DNA of 52,706 nucleotides, taken from the NCBI GenBank assembly GCA_044358925.1, contig JBIKNC010000005.1:1-52706 (forward strand). Reading direction: 5' to 3'. A program made the translations under genes and the position numbers. Shown here in pieces: positions 1 through 7,771 of the stretch (position 1 is the stretch's first letter; every line of letters starts with the position of its first letter). Below the pieces are notes generated by a model. It saw only the letters and a program-made list of their open reading frames with translations, searched no databases and had not been told where the DNA came from. Source of the DNA: Rohdeia sp044358925. GTDB lineage: Bacteria > Planctomycetota > UBA1135 > GCA-002686595.

Positions 1-43
1 GCCCACCGTCCTTCACGCTCGTCGTGCGGCCTGAGGTTTTTTG

Positions 44-940
44 CTACGGCACCGTATTCTCAGACAAGCGCACGAGCGCGTCCGCGAACAGCTCCCCCAT
101 CCGCGGGCCCTGTTCGGGATAGAGATACGGTTCGATCAGCTCCAGCTCCATGACCGCGAGCGCACCGTCGAGTCCGCGCACCATGTCGACGCGCGCGTAG
201 AGCAGCTCCGTGTTCGCGGCGGCCAGCACTCGCCGCGCGAGGGCGAGTTCGTCCGAGCTCGGCGCGTACACGTGTTCCTTCGCGCCGAAGCGCGACTGCA
301 CGCGGTAGTCGCCGCGCGCCGGCACCTTCTGCGCGCAGTGCGAGAACTCGCCGCCGAAGAACAGGAACGAGTACTCACCTTCTTCAGCCACGGCTGGCAG
401 GTAGGGCTGGATCAAACAGCGTTCGAGCGGCAGCTCGTCGGCCGCCGGCAACGCCGCGCCGCGCCGCACTCGCGACTGGCGCCACGCGGACGCACCGATG
501 ATCGGCTTCACGACGACTTCGTCGCAGCACAGCTCGTCGAACGCGCGTGTGATCGTCGCCGCGTCCGCGCGTTCGCCCCACACGGTGGCGATCGACGGCG
601 CGCCGCGCGCGGCGAGATCACGGAGGTAGCTCTTCTCGCCGTTCCAACGCACGATCGCGAGCGGGTTGAACAAGCGCCGCTCGCTCTCGATGCGCGCGAG
701 CACCTCTTGGAACTGCTGCGGCCGGCGCGTGTAGTCCCAGGTCGTGCCGATGAACCACGCGTCGTGTGCACGCGGGTCGAGTGCCGGGTCGTCCCACACG
801 GCGAGTTCGACGCGGATGCCGCGCCGCTCACACGCGGCGCGGATCGGTTCGAGCTCGAGGTCGAGCTCCCAGTGGTCGTCGCGTGTCTCCGGACGACCCG
901 GGAGCATGCACGTCGCGGTCAGGAATCCGAGTGATCGCAT
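44..940 (-). CDS. ATP-grasp domain protein
   Basis: A 298-residue ATP-grasp ligase-like protein, probably cytoplasmic. Residues 1-100 look like the pre-ATP-grasp Rossmann part. The ATP-grasp fold is then suggested by VVKPIIGASAW near residue 145, a VQPYLP-like segment (LIQPYLPAVAEEGEYS) near 180 and the acidic metal-binding end MELELIEPYLYPEQ near 265-280. This order resembles the uncharacterised proteins related to DcsG-type and glutathione-synthetase-type ATP-grasp enzymes, which join a carboxylate to an amine or similar nucleophile through an acyl phosphate. The substrate cannot be read from the sequence. The ATG at 940 lies 28 bp after the acyl-CoA dehydrogenase stop, so the two are probably cotranscribed. 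Family assignment is fairly sure; function is open. Confidence 0.8.
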   Translation of the reverse strand: MRSLGFLTATCMLPGRPETRDDHWELDLELEPIRAACERRGIRVELAVWDDPALDPRAHDAWFIGTTWDYTRRPQQFQEVLARIESERRLFNPLAIVRWNGEKSYLRDLAARGAPSIATVWGERADAATITRAFDELCCDEVVVKPIIGASAWRQSRVRRGAALPAADELPLERCLIQPYLPAVAEEGEYSFLFFGGEFSHCAQKVPARGDYRVQSRFGAKEHVYAPSSDELALARRVLAAANTELLYARVDMVRGLDGALAVMELELIEPYLYPEQGPRMGELFADALVRLSENTVP

Positions 941-968
941 GTCACGGACCGCGCGTGCAGTTCTCGAT

Positions 969-2138
969 TCAGCGGAAGGCCTGGATGCCCGTCAACTCCG
1001 CACCCACTGCCAGCGTGTGGATGTCGTGCGTGCCTTCGTACGTGTAGACCGACTCCAGGTTGCACATGTGGCGACCGGTCTGGTACTCGAGGCTGATGCC
1101 GTTCGCGCCGAGCATGTCGCGGCCGACGCGCGCGGCGGTGAGCGCCATGTGCACGTTGTTGCGCTTCACCAGGTTGACCATCGCGGGCGTCATCTTGTCC
1201 TGCTCCTTGAGGCGACCGACGCGCAGCGCCATGAGCTGACCCATCGTGATCTGCGAGGCCATCTCCGCGAGCTTCGTCTGCGGGATCTGGTACGCGGCGA
1301 GCGGCTTGTCGAACACGATGCGCTCCTTCGTGTACTCGAGGCACTCGTGGAACACGGCGTTCGCGGCACCGACGGCGCCCCACGCGATGCCGTAGCGCGC
1401 TTGCGTCAGGCACATGAGCGGGTTCTTCAGACTGGTCGTCAGCGGCAGGCGCATCGAGTCGGGCACACGCACGTCCTCGAGCACGAGTTCACTCGTGACC
1501 GACGCGCGCAGACTCCACTTGTGCTTCTGCTCGGGCGCGCTGAAGCCCTTCAACTTCGTGGGCAGACAGAACCCGCGGATGCCCTCCTCGGTGCGCGCCC
1601 AGACGATCGCGACGTCCGAGATCGAGCCGTTCGTGATCCACATCTTGCGACCGTTGAGGATCCAGTCGCCGCCGTCGCGTTTGGCGGTCGTGAGCATGCC
1701 GCCCGGGTTCGAACCCGCGTCCGGCTCCGTCAGTCCGAAGCAGCCGATGGCTTTGCCGGCGGCGAGTTTCGGCAGCCACTCGCGCTTCTGCTCTTCCGAG
1801 CCGAACGCGAAGATCGGGTACATCACGAGCGAGCCCTGCACCGACACGAACGAGCGCAAGCCGCTGTCGCCGCGTTCGAGTTCCTGACAGATCAGGCCGT
1901 ACGCCACGCTGCCGAGACCGGCGCCGCCGTATTCCTCCGGCACCGTCGGGCCGAACACACCGAGCTGCGCGAGCTCGGGCGTGAGCTCGTGCGGGAACGT
2001 GCCCGCTTCGAAGTGCTCCATGATGACCGGCAGGAAACGCTCGCTCACCCACGAGCGCACCGAGTCGCGCACCATGAGTTCGTCCTCGGTGAACTCCGAA
2101 TCGAGGAGCAGGTAATCGAGCGGGCGGTACGGCTGCAT
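969..2138 (-). CDS. gcdH: Acyl-CoA dehydrogenase, glutaryl-CoA dehydrogenase-like
   Basis: A 389-residue FAD-dependent acyl-CoA dehydrogenase. The flavin/substrate signature GCFGLTEPDAGSNPGG lies near residue 132 and the motif YTYEGTHDIH near residues 365-374. Its glutamate (E368 from this start) aligns with the catalytic base of glutaryl-CoA dehydrogenases. The stretch SVQGSLVMYPIFAFGSEEQ is also typical of that subfamily, which oxidises and decarboxylates glutaryl-CoA to crotonyl-CoA in lysine and tryptophan breakdown. The ATG at 2138 (MQPYRPLDYLLLD) was chosen; the frame stays open 14 codons further upstream, but that segment runs into a tandem repeat. No lysine-pathway neighbours are visible, so the exact acyl-CoA substrate is inferred. 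It probably heads a two-gene unit with the ATP-grasp gene. Confidence 0.9.
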   Translation of the reverse strand: MQPYRPLDYLLLDSEFTEDELMVRDSVRSWVSERFLPVIMEHFEAGTFPHELTPELAQLGVFGPTVPEEYGGAGLGSVAYGLICQELERGDSGLRSFVSVQGSLVMYPIFAFGSEEQKREWLPKLAAGKAIGCFGLTEPDAGSNPGGMLTTAKRDGGDWILNGRKMWITNGSISDVAIVWARTEEGIRGFCLPTKLKGFSAPEQKHKWSLRASVTSELVLEDVRVPDSMRLPLTTSLKNPLMCLTQARYGIAWGAVGAANAVFHECLEYTKERIVFDKPLAAYQIPQTKLAEMASQITMGQLMALRVGRLKEQDKMTPAMVNLVKRNNVHMALTAARVGRDMLGANGISLEYQTGRHMCNLESVYTYEGTHDIHTLAVGAELTGIQAFR

Positions 2139-2180
2139 GGTCGGGAGGCGTGTCGTGGTGGATCCGGCGCCGCTGCGCAC

Positions 2181-2263
2181 CCGCCTTGGGGCCGGGTGCG
2201 GTGCGAACCCCGCCTTGGGGCCGGGTGGGGTGCGAACCCCGCCCTGGGGAAGGGTGCGCAGCG
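2181..2263. repeat. 29-bp tandem repeat, about 2.8 copies
   Basis: Units start at 2181, 2210 and 2239, each beginning CCGCCTTGGGGCCGGGT or a close variant and ending GTGCGAACC. The third unit is diverged and incomplete. A partial unit end (TGCGCACC) precedes the first copy. The array lies between the divergently transcribed acyl-CoA dehydrogenase and EI24 genes, where their promoters should be. Confidence 0.8.
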
Positions 2264-2309
2264 ACTTTGACGCCGGAAAGGAATTGCCGCGTTATAGCAC
2301 AGCGTGCAC

Positions 2310-3425
2310 ATGCCCCCGCCGCTCCCCTCGACCCTCGCGTGGTGCCCGGTGTGCGGGCATCGGATCCACGTCGAGCACGCCGGCGGCGGCGGGTGGTGCG
2401 AACACTGCGGCGGAGCGCCGCACGAGCGCAGTCTGGCGGCTCGCGCGAGCAACTTCGCGGCACAGGTCGGCGCTGGATTCGCGGCACCGCTCCACGGTCT
2501 GACGGCACTGCTGCGCGTGCGCGGCGCAGCGCGCCTGGTCGCACCACCGACGCTCGTGTCGGCGCTGCTGCTGACGGCCGCACTCGTGTGGCTGTGGCAG
2601 ACCCTGGCGCGGGCGACCGCGGACGCGAGCGACGTCGACCTCGTGTTCTGGACGTGGCTCGGTTGGCTCGAAGGACCGGTCGAGTGGGTGTTGAACCTGC
2701 CGTGGATGCGCGCGGGCGGCACGCTCGCGTTCGTGCTCGCGGCGGTCTTCGCCTGGTGGTTCGGCTACGCGCTCGTCTTCGGTCTCGTCGCGGGCCCGTT
2801 CCTCGCGCGCCTGCAGGCGCGGGTCGAGGAGCACTGGCTCGCCGCAAGCGGCACAAGGGGCGCGAGCACCGCAAGCGGTACAAGCACCGCCAGCGCCGAC
2901 CATCCGTACGAAGTGCGCGGTCTCGCTCTGCTCGGCGCGGCGCTCGCCGTCGGAGCACTGGGCGTCTGGTTCGCGGACGGACTCGCAGCCGCGGCGCTCT
3001 TCGCCGCACCGACGGTCGTGCTGTTCGCAGCGCTCGCGCCGTTCCGCGGCTGGCTGCTGGCCTTCGTCGCACTCGAAGGTCGCTCCGCCGTGCAGGGCCT
3101 CGTCGTCGCGGCGGTCACCGGCGTCGGCGCACTTCTGTTCCTGCCCTTCCACCTGCTGCCGTTCGTCGGGCAGCTGATCGCCGCGGCGGGCACGGGCTTC
3201 TTCGTCGCCCTCGGCCTCCTCGACCTGGCGCTCGAGCGCCGCGCCTGGCCGCTCGCGCGCCGCTTCGCGTTCGCGCGCCGCTCGCTGCCGGCCTTGGTCT
3301 CGTTCGGACTCGTGTGCGGCTTCGTGTTCGGAGTACCGATCCTCGGTCCGATCGTGATGCTGCCGGCGGCGTCGCTCGGCGGAGCCTGGCTCGTCACCAA
3401 GCTCGACAAACAGAGTCTGCGCTGA
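2310..3425 (+). CDS. EI24/CysZ-like membrane protein with N-terminal zinc ribbon
   Basis: A multi-pass inner-membrane protein of about 371 residues. The N-terminus carries two Cys pairs (CPVCG near residue 12 and CEHCGG near residue 30), a zinc-ribbon pattern. The rest has at least six hydrophobic segments and the family-like stretch PFHLLPFVGQLIAAAGTGFF near residue 275, characteristic of EI24/CysZ proteins. CysZ proteins move sulfate, but many EI24 relatives have no known substrate and sulfate should not be assumed here. An Ala/Ser/Thr/Gly-rich low-complexity stretch near residue 185 lies in a loop. A GTG at 2304, two codons upstream in the same frame, is an equally possible start. metG follows 31 bp downstream on the same strand. 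Confidence 0.75.
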   Translation: MPPPLPSTLAWCPVCGHRIHVEHAGGGGWCEHCGGAPHERSLAARASNFAAQVGAGFAAPLHGLTALLRVRGAARLVAPPTLVSALLLTAALVWLWQTLARATADASDVDLVFWTWLGWLEGPVEWVLNLPWMRAGGTLAFVLAAVFAWWFGYALVFGLVAGPFLARLQARVEEHWLAASGTRGASTASGTSTASADHPYEVRGLALLGAALAVGALGVWFADGLAAAALFAAPTVVLFAALAPFRGWLLAFVALEGRSAVQGLVVAAVTGVGALLFLPFHLLPFVGQLIAAAGTGFFVALGLLDLALERRAWPLARRFAFARRSLPALVSFGLVCGFVFGVPILGPIVMLPAASLGGAWLVTKLDKQSLR

Positions 3426-3456
3426 AGCACGCAGCGCGACGCTTACGATCGCGGCT

Positions 3457-5193
3457 GTGAACCGCTACCTCGTCACCAGCGCCCTGCCCTACGCGAACGG
3501 CCCGATCCACCTGGGCCACGTCGTCGGCGCCTACCTGCCCGCCGACGTCTACGTGCGCACCTTGCGCATGATGGGCGAAGAGGTGCTGTACCTGTGCGGC
3601 ACCGACGAACACGGCGTCGCGATCACGATCGGCGCCGAAGCGCTCGGGCAGACCTACCCCGAGTACGTCGCGCACTGGCGCGGCGTCATCAAGAGCACGT
3701 TCGATCGCTTCGGCCTCGCGTTCGACCACTGGTCGGGCACGAGCATCTCGCCGCCGCACTCCGAACTGTCGCGCGAGTTCTTCCGCACCCTGCACGCGAA
3801 CGGCTACCTGATCGAGCAGATGGGCGAGCAGCTCTACAGCCCGAGCCAACGCCGCTTCCAAGCCGACCGCTACGTCATCGGCACGTGCAACAAGTGCGGC
3901 CACGATCCGGCGCGCGGCGACGAGTGCCCGCGCTGCGGCTCGTGGCTCGACGCGCTCGAACTCGGCAACCCGCGCAGCAAGGTCGACGGGTTGCCGCTCG
4001 AACGCCGCCCCACGCGCCACTGGTACCTCGATCTGCCGAAGCTGCGCGACGAGAGCATCGGCGCGTGGGTGCAAGGCCACGAGTGGAAGAGCAACGTGAA
4101 GGCCTTCCTCGAGAACCTGCTGGCCGACACACGTCCGCGCGCGATCACGCGCGACATGGACTGGGGTGTGCCGGTGCCCGAGGAGATCGCCGGTCAGGGC
4201 TCGGGCAAGGTGCTGTACGTGTGGTTCGACGCGCCGATCGGGTACGTGTCGCTCACGCAGGAGTGGTGCGATGCTCGCGCCGCGGCCGGCGGTCCGAAGG
4301 AGACGTGGCGCGACTGGTGGGCGTCGCCGAACACACGCCTCGTGCACTTCATCGGGAAGGACAACATCCCCTTCCACGCCTTCGTGTTCCCCGCGATGCT
4401 CGCCGGGCAACGTCAAGACCTCGTGCTGCCGTGGCAGGTGCCCGCGAACGAGTTCTACAACCTGCAGGGGCGCAAGTTCTCGACGTCGGCCGGCTGGACG
4501 ATCGACCTCGAGCGCTTCTTCGACGAGTACGACGCCGACGCGGCGCGCTTCCACCTGCTCGCGAGCATGCCGGAGACGGCCGACAGCGAGTGGACCTGGG
4601 AAGGCTTCCAGGCCACGGTGAACGCGGGGCTGGCGGACAAGATCGGCAACCTCGTGACGCGCGTGCTGCGCTTCAGCGCGAAGCACTTCGACGGGCGTGT
4701 GCCGGCGCTCGCACCCGAACACGAGGCGGAACTCGACCGCGTGCTGCTCACGGAGTGCGGCCCGCTGGCCGACCCGGGCGTTTCGATCCGCGAGTTCAGG
4801 TTCCGGCGCGCGACCGAGGAGATCCTGGCTCTCGCGACCGCGGCGAACGTGTTCCTCGATCGCACGGCGCCGTGGTCGCTGCGCACCAAGGATCCGGCAC
4901 GCTGTGCGTCCGTGATCAACACGGCGGCGGAGTGGATCGCACTGCTCGCGCGCTGGTGTGCGCCGCTCATGCCGACCAAGGCGCAAGCTCTGTGGGCCAT
5001 GGTCGGGCGGTCTGGCGTCGACGGGGCGGGAGCCGTCGCCGCGTCGGGTTGGCCGGGTCTGCCGCGGGCCGGCGCCTGGCGCACGGCGCGCGAGGGCACG
5101 ACGATCGGCGAGATCACGACGCCCTTCACGAAGATCGACGACGCGCGCGTGGCGAGCGAAGTCGCGGCGCTGGCGCAGCTCCTGCCGCAGTGA
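3457..5193 (+). CDS. metG: Methionyl-tRNA synthetase
   Basis: A 578-residue class I aminoacyl-tRNA synthetase that charges tRNA-Met. The N-terminal PYANGPIHLGH contains the HIGH signature (HLGH, residues 18-21). A four-cysteine zinc knuckle (C144, C147, C157, C160) lies in the connective domain, and WFDAPIGYVS is also typical of MetRS. The KMSKS loop reads KFSTS at residues 340-344, so the second lysine is Thr. The protein ends after the anticodon-binding helical domain, without the C-terminal tRNA-binding/dimerisation domain of E. coli MetG. The start is GTG at 3457, immediately before NRYLVTSALPYANG. It is probably cotranscribed with the EI24-like gene. Confidence 0.97.
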   Translation: MNRYLVTSALPYANGPIHLGHVVGAYLPADVYVRTLRMMGEEVLYLCGTDEHGVAITIGAEALGQTYPEYVAHWRGVIKSTFDRFGLAFDHWSGTSISPPHSELSREFFRTLHANGYLIEQMGEQLYSPSQRRFQADRYVIGTCNKCGHDPARGDECPRCGSWLDALELGNPRSKVDGLPLERRPTRHWYLDLPKLRDESIGAWVQGHEWKSNVKAFLENLLADTRPRAITRDMDWGVPVPEEIAGQGSGKVLYVWFDAPIGYVSLTQEWCDARAAAGGPKETWRDWWASPNTRLVHFIGKDNIPFHAFVFPAMLAGQRQDLVLPWQVPANEFYNLQGRKFSTSAGWTIDLERFFDEYDADAARFHLLASMPETADSEWTWEGFQATVNAGLADKIGNLVTRVLRFSAKHFDGRVPALAPEHEAELDRVLLTECGPLADPGVSIREFRFRRATEEILALATAANVFLDRTAPWSLRTKDPARCASVINTAAEWIALLARWCAPLMPTKAQALWAMVGRSGVDGAGAVAASGWPGLPRAGAWRTAREGTTIGEITTPFTKIDDARVASEVAALAQLLPQ

Positions 5194-5451
5194 CGTGTGC
5201 TGCGCCCGGGGCGCACGCCCAGGGTGGCGCGTGCGGCGGGAGCCGCAGCGCAGCCGCATCGGCGCCCGCGGCGGAGCGAACGCACGCTCGCTCGGCCCCC
5301 TGAACGAGAGCGCGGCGAGCCCCTCGAGAGGGACCCGCCGCGTGATCAGGCCGCTGCCTCGCAAGAGGCGTGGTGCGACCGGTGCGAAGAGTGCGACGAC
5401 GGCCGCGCGGGACCTCGTGACGGAGTCAGCGAGACGCGCGACCGGAGACGC

Positions 5452-5580
5452 TCATGCGCGCTTGGTGGCGCGCTTCTTCGACGCGCGCTTGCCGGCGCGC
5501 TTCTTGGTCGCACGCTTCTTGGTTGCGCGCTTCTTGGTCGAACGCTTCTTCGAGGAACGCTTGGAGGCTTTCTTTGCCAT
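5452..5580 (-). CDS. Lys/Arg-rich 42-residue histone-H1-like peptide
   Basis: A 42-codon frame beginning MAKKASKRSSKKRSTKKR and continuing as imperfect (T/S)KKRA repeats to the stop. Counting the translation gives 15 Lys and 8 Arg; all other residues are Ala, Ser, Thr, Gly or the initial Met, and there is no acid or aromatic residue. A consensus-like ribosome binding site (AAGGAG) sits about 10 nt before the ATG on the minus strand, which decides the start and argues for real translation. The composition matches the tails of bacterial histone-H1-like proteins (Hc1/Hc2, AlgP type), which bind DNA or RNA without sequence specificity. That role is inferred. It lies convergent to metG and downstream of mglB, after a 411-bp gap that probably holds its own promoter. 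Confidence 0.7.
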   Translation of the reverse strand: MAKKASKRSSKKRSTKKRATKKRATKKRAGKRASKKRATKRA

Positions 5581-5991
5581 GGGGATGAGTCTCCTTGGAC
5601 TCCAGAGGTTGGGTGGGCGTCTTCGGCACGCCTCGACCGCGACATCAAGAGCGACATCGGCGTGTTGCTCACAGATCTTTCCTTCTCTCCGCGAAACTTT
5701 TCGTCGCTGCGTCCCTTTTCGGAGACGTGCACACACATGCGTGTGTGTACATGCGACGTGCTGCAACACGTCGCAACGTGTCGTGACACATGTCGACACG
5801 AGCGCTGATCGGCCACACCGCGCGCGCGTTCGACGTGTGTGTTCGACATGCATGCGGCACGTGAGCGCAGCCGCACATTCACACCGTGCGCGCCGCCCCG
5901 AGCGACGCCGAAACGACACACGCGCCGCACGGCACGACGGCCGCACAGCGCGTGTTCGAACGGGCGCGTCGCGCGCCGTCGCGAGCTCGGA
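5581..5991. other. 411-bp intergenic region with lower GC and hairpins
   Basis: No convincing gene. It separates mglB from the Lys/Arg-rich peptide gene, both on the minus strand. A locally AT-richer stretch around 5675-5720 is the best place for the peptide gene's promoter, though no clear -35/-10 pair can be named. A cluster of inverted repeats lies at 5727-5800. The part from about 5880 to 5991 is featureless GC-rich sequence. Confidence 0.5.
5727..5800. repeat. Cluster of three inverted repeats rich in ACGTGT/ACACGT
   Basis: A 10-bp stem (one G-T pair) joins 5727-5736 to 5741-5750 around an ATGC loop, with arms of alternating CA/GT. A second stem pairs ACACGT (5766-5771) with ACGTGT (5776-5781) around CGCA. 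A third has CGTG (5782-5785) with CACG (5797-5800) enclosing GACA/TGTC. Possible roles are an operator array or RNA structure in the leader of the downstream basic-peptide gene. Confidence 0.55.
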
Positions 5992-6483
5992 TCAGAACAG
6001 TCGGTCGAGCGCCGCCTGACCGGCGTCGGAGAAGTTGCTGGCAAGATCACCCCCCTGTCGACGCCCGACGATGACCTGGAAGACGTCCTGCAGGCGCAGT
6101 GCCGCCTCTTGGGCATAGAAGCGCACGAGGCCCAGATTCGTGCGGTCGTCGAACAGCACGGCGAGCAGCGTGCGCTCGCCGACGAGCTGCAGTTGGATCG
6201 AGTCGCGCTTGCCCTGGTGGAACATGACGGAGAACTCCGTCTCGCCCAAGAGGCGCGCCATCTCCTTCGTCGCCGCGAACGAGCCCGCGACCAGCGCGGA
6301 GATCGAGTCGGCCGACGTGTTGACCGCTTCACCGCGGCGCGTGACCTGGTGCCCGTCGCGATCGATGAGGAACGCGGCGCGCGCCTTCGACAGTTCGAGG
6401 AACGAGTCGAGTTCCGCGTGCAGCCGCTCCATGTCGTCGGCGTAGAAGACCAGGCGGTCGGACCGCAGCTTGGCGTCTTTCAT
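5992..6483 (-). CDS. mglB: MglB-type roadblock/LC7 protein
   Basis: A 163-residue roadblock/LC7 protein closely resembling Myxococcus MglB, the GTPase-activating partner that binds MglA as a dimer and sets cell polarity. Matching stretches include AAFLIDRDGHQVTRRGEA near residue 35, FHQGKRDSIQLQLVGERTLL near 90 and FDDRTNLGLVRFYAQEA near 111. The C-terminal tail ends in AALDRLF, comparable to the MglB tail that contacts MglA. It lies 49 bp downstream of the MglA-like gene on the same strand, which is the usual partner arrangement. It should be cytoplasmic, brought to the membrane through the tail-anchored MglA. Confidence 0.92.
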   Translation of the reverse strand: MKDAKLRSDRLVFYADDMERLHAELDSFLELSKARAAFLIDRDGHQVTRRGEAVNTSADSISALVAGSFAATKEMARLLGETEFSVMFHQGKRDSIQLQLVGERTLLAVLFDDRTNLGLVRFYAQEAALRLQDVFQVIVGRRQGGDLASNFSDAGQAALDRLF

Positions 6484-6532
6484 GGCATGAGTGCGGCGCT
6501 CGTCGCCGCGGTGTGTCGAGCGGGACGGGAGG

Positions 6533-7705
6533 TCAGATGAACTTCAGGATCGCGGCTGCGGCACCGGCGCCGAGTACGGCAGCGGCGACGACGAACAGGT
6601 TGCCTTTCCACGAACTCGCAGCCGGTGCGGGCGCCGCCACCGGCGCGCGCTGACGGCTCGAACGCGGTGCCGCTGCGACGGGCGCTTGCGCGGCCGCGGG
6701 CAGCGGTGCGGCGTTCGCGGCACCGGCCTTCGTGCGTGCGCCGCTCTGCGCGCGCATGAGTTGCGCGGCGCTCGTGCCGGCCGGCGTCTGCGGGGCGCTC
6801 GCCACGGGAGCGGCGACCGGTGCAGCGACAGGCGCGACCGCTTGTGCAGCGGCAGCGGACGGCTGCTGCGGCACGGCCGATCTCGGCGTCATGTTCGTCA
6901 TGCCGAGCGACGCCGCCACCGCCGTGCGCGGTGATTCGGTACGCGGTGCGTTCGCTGCGAGGTCGAGGCCGCCGCCGTGGCGCGGCGCGGACGGTTCCGA
7001 GGCGCGCGACGAGTCGGCGGCGGACACGGGCTGTGCTGCGGGCGCGGGCGCGGCCGCAAGACCTGTGCGCGGAGCTTGATGGAAGCCGGTCTGCGCCATC
7101 GACGGACGCGGACCGGAGCTGCTCTCGCTCTGGATGTGCTTGAGCACGAGCGACGCCAGGCCCTTGAGCGTCGGGAAGACGCCCTGACCCGTGGCCGCGA
7201 CGGCTTCGAAGTACGGCGCGTTGTGCGCGTTGAGCGACTTGCTCAGCTCCTCGACCGACAGCGCACCCGGCAGGTCGCGCTTGTTGAACTGCACGACGTG
7301 CGGCATCGTCGCGAGACTCTTGCCGTACTCGTTGAGGTTCTCTTCGAGGTTCTTCAGCGACTCGAGGTTCGCCTCCATCGCACCCGGCGAACTGTCGGCG
7401 ACGAAGATCACGCCGTCGACACCTTGCAGCACGAGCTTGCGCGTCGAGTTGTAGTACACCTGACCCGGCACGGTGTACATCTGGAAGCTCGTGCGCATCC
7501 CGGCGATCATGCCGAGGTCGAGCGGCATGTAGTCGAAGAACAGCGTGCGGTCGCCGTCCGTGCTGATGCTCGTCAGATCACCGCGATTCGTGTCGGGTGC
7601 GCGCTTGTGCACGACCTCGAGGTTGGTCGTCTTCCCCGACATGCCGGGGCCGTAGTAGACGATCTTCGCGTTGATCTGCTTCTGGGCGAAGTTGATCTGG
7701 ACCAT
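6533..7705 (-). CDS. mglA: MglA-type small GTPase with C-terminal membrane anchor
   Basis: A 390-residue protein. Residues 1-195 are a complete MglA GTPase: P-loop GPGMSGKT (19-26), RTLFFDYMPLDLG (53-65), TVPGQVYY (78-85) and NKRD (141-144) for guanine recognition. Ordinary MglA stops near residue 195. Here a roughly 170-residue linker rich in Ala, Pro and Ser follows, then a hydrophobic segment near residues 368-388 ending at the C-terminus, which reads as a tail anchor holding the GTPase on the inner face of the membrane. The gene sits between a roadblock-like gene and mglB. GTPase identity is very sure; tail anchoring is inferred from hydrophobicity. Confidence 0.93.
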   Translation of the reverse strand: MVQINFAQKQINAKIVYYGPGMSGKTTNLEVVHKRAPDTNRGDLTSISTDGDRTLFFDYMPLDLGMIAGMRTSFQMYTVPGQVYYNSTRKLVLQGVDGVIFVADSSPGAMEANLESLKNLEENLNEYGKSLATMPHVVQFNKRDLPGALSVEELSKSLNAHNAPYFEAVAATGQGVFPTLKGLASLVLKHIQSESSSGPRPSMAQTGFHQAPRTGLAAAPAPAAQPVSAADSSRASEPSAPRHGGGLDLAANAPRTESPRTAVAASLGMTNMTPRSAVPQQPSAAAAQAVAPVAAPVAAPVASAPQTPAGTSAAQLMRAQSGARTKAGAANAAPLPAAAQAPVAAAPRSSRQRAPVAAPAPAASSWKGNLFVVAAAVLGAGAAAAILKFI

Positions 7706-7771
7706 GGGTTCGCTTCGGACGTGGTGTGGACTTCTGACGGGCCTTGTTGTTCTTCGACTGACTCGAACGAC

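Noticed and set aside
5197..5808. A 203-codon plus-strand frame covering the basic-peptide gene
   Set aside because: No ribosome binding site or motif. The antisense 42-codon frame has a strong ribosome binding site and coherent composition.
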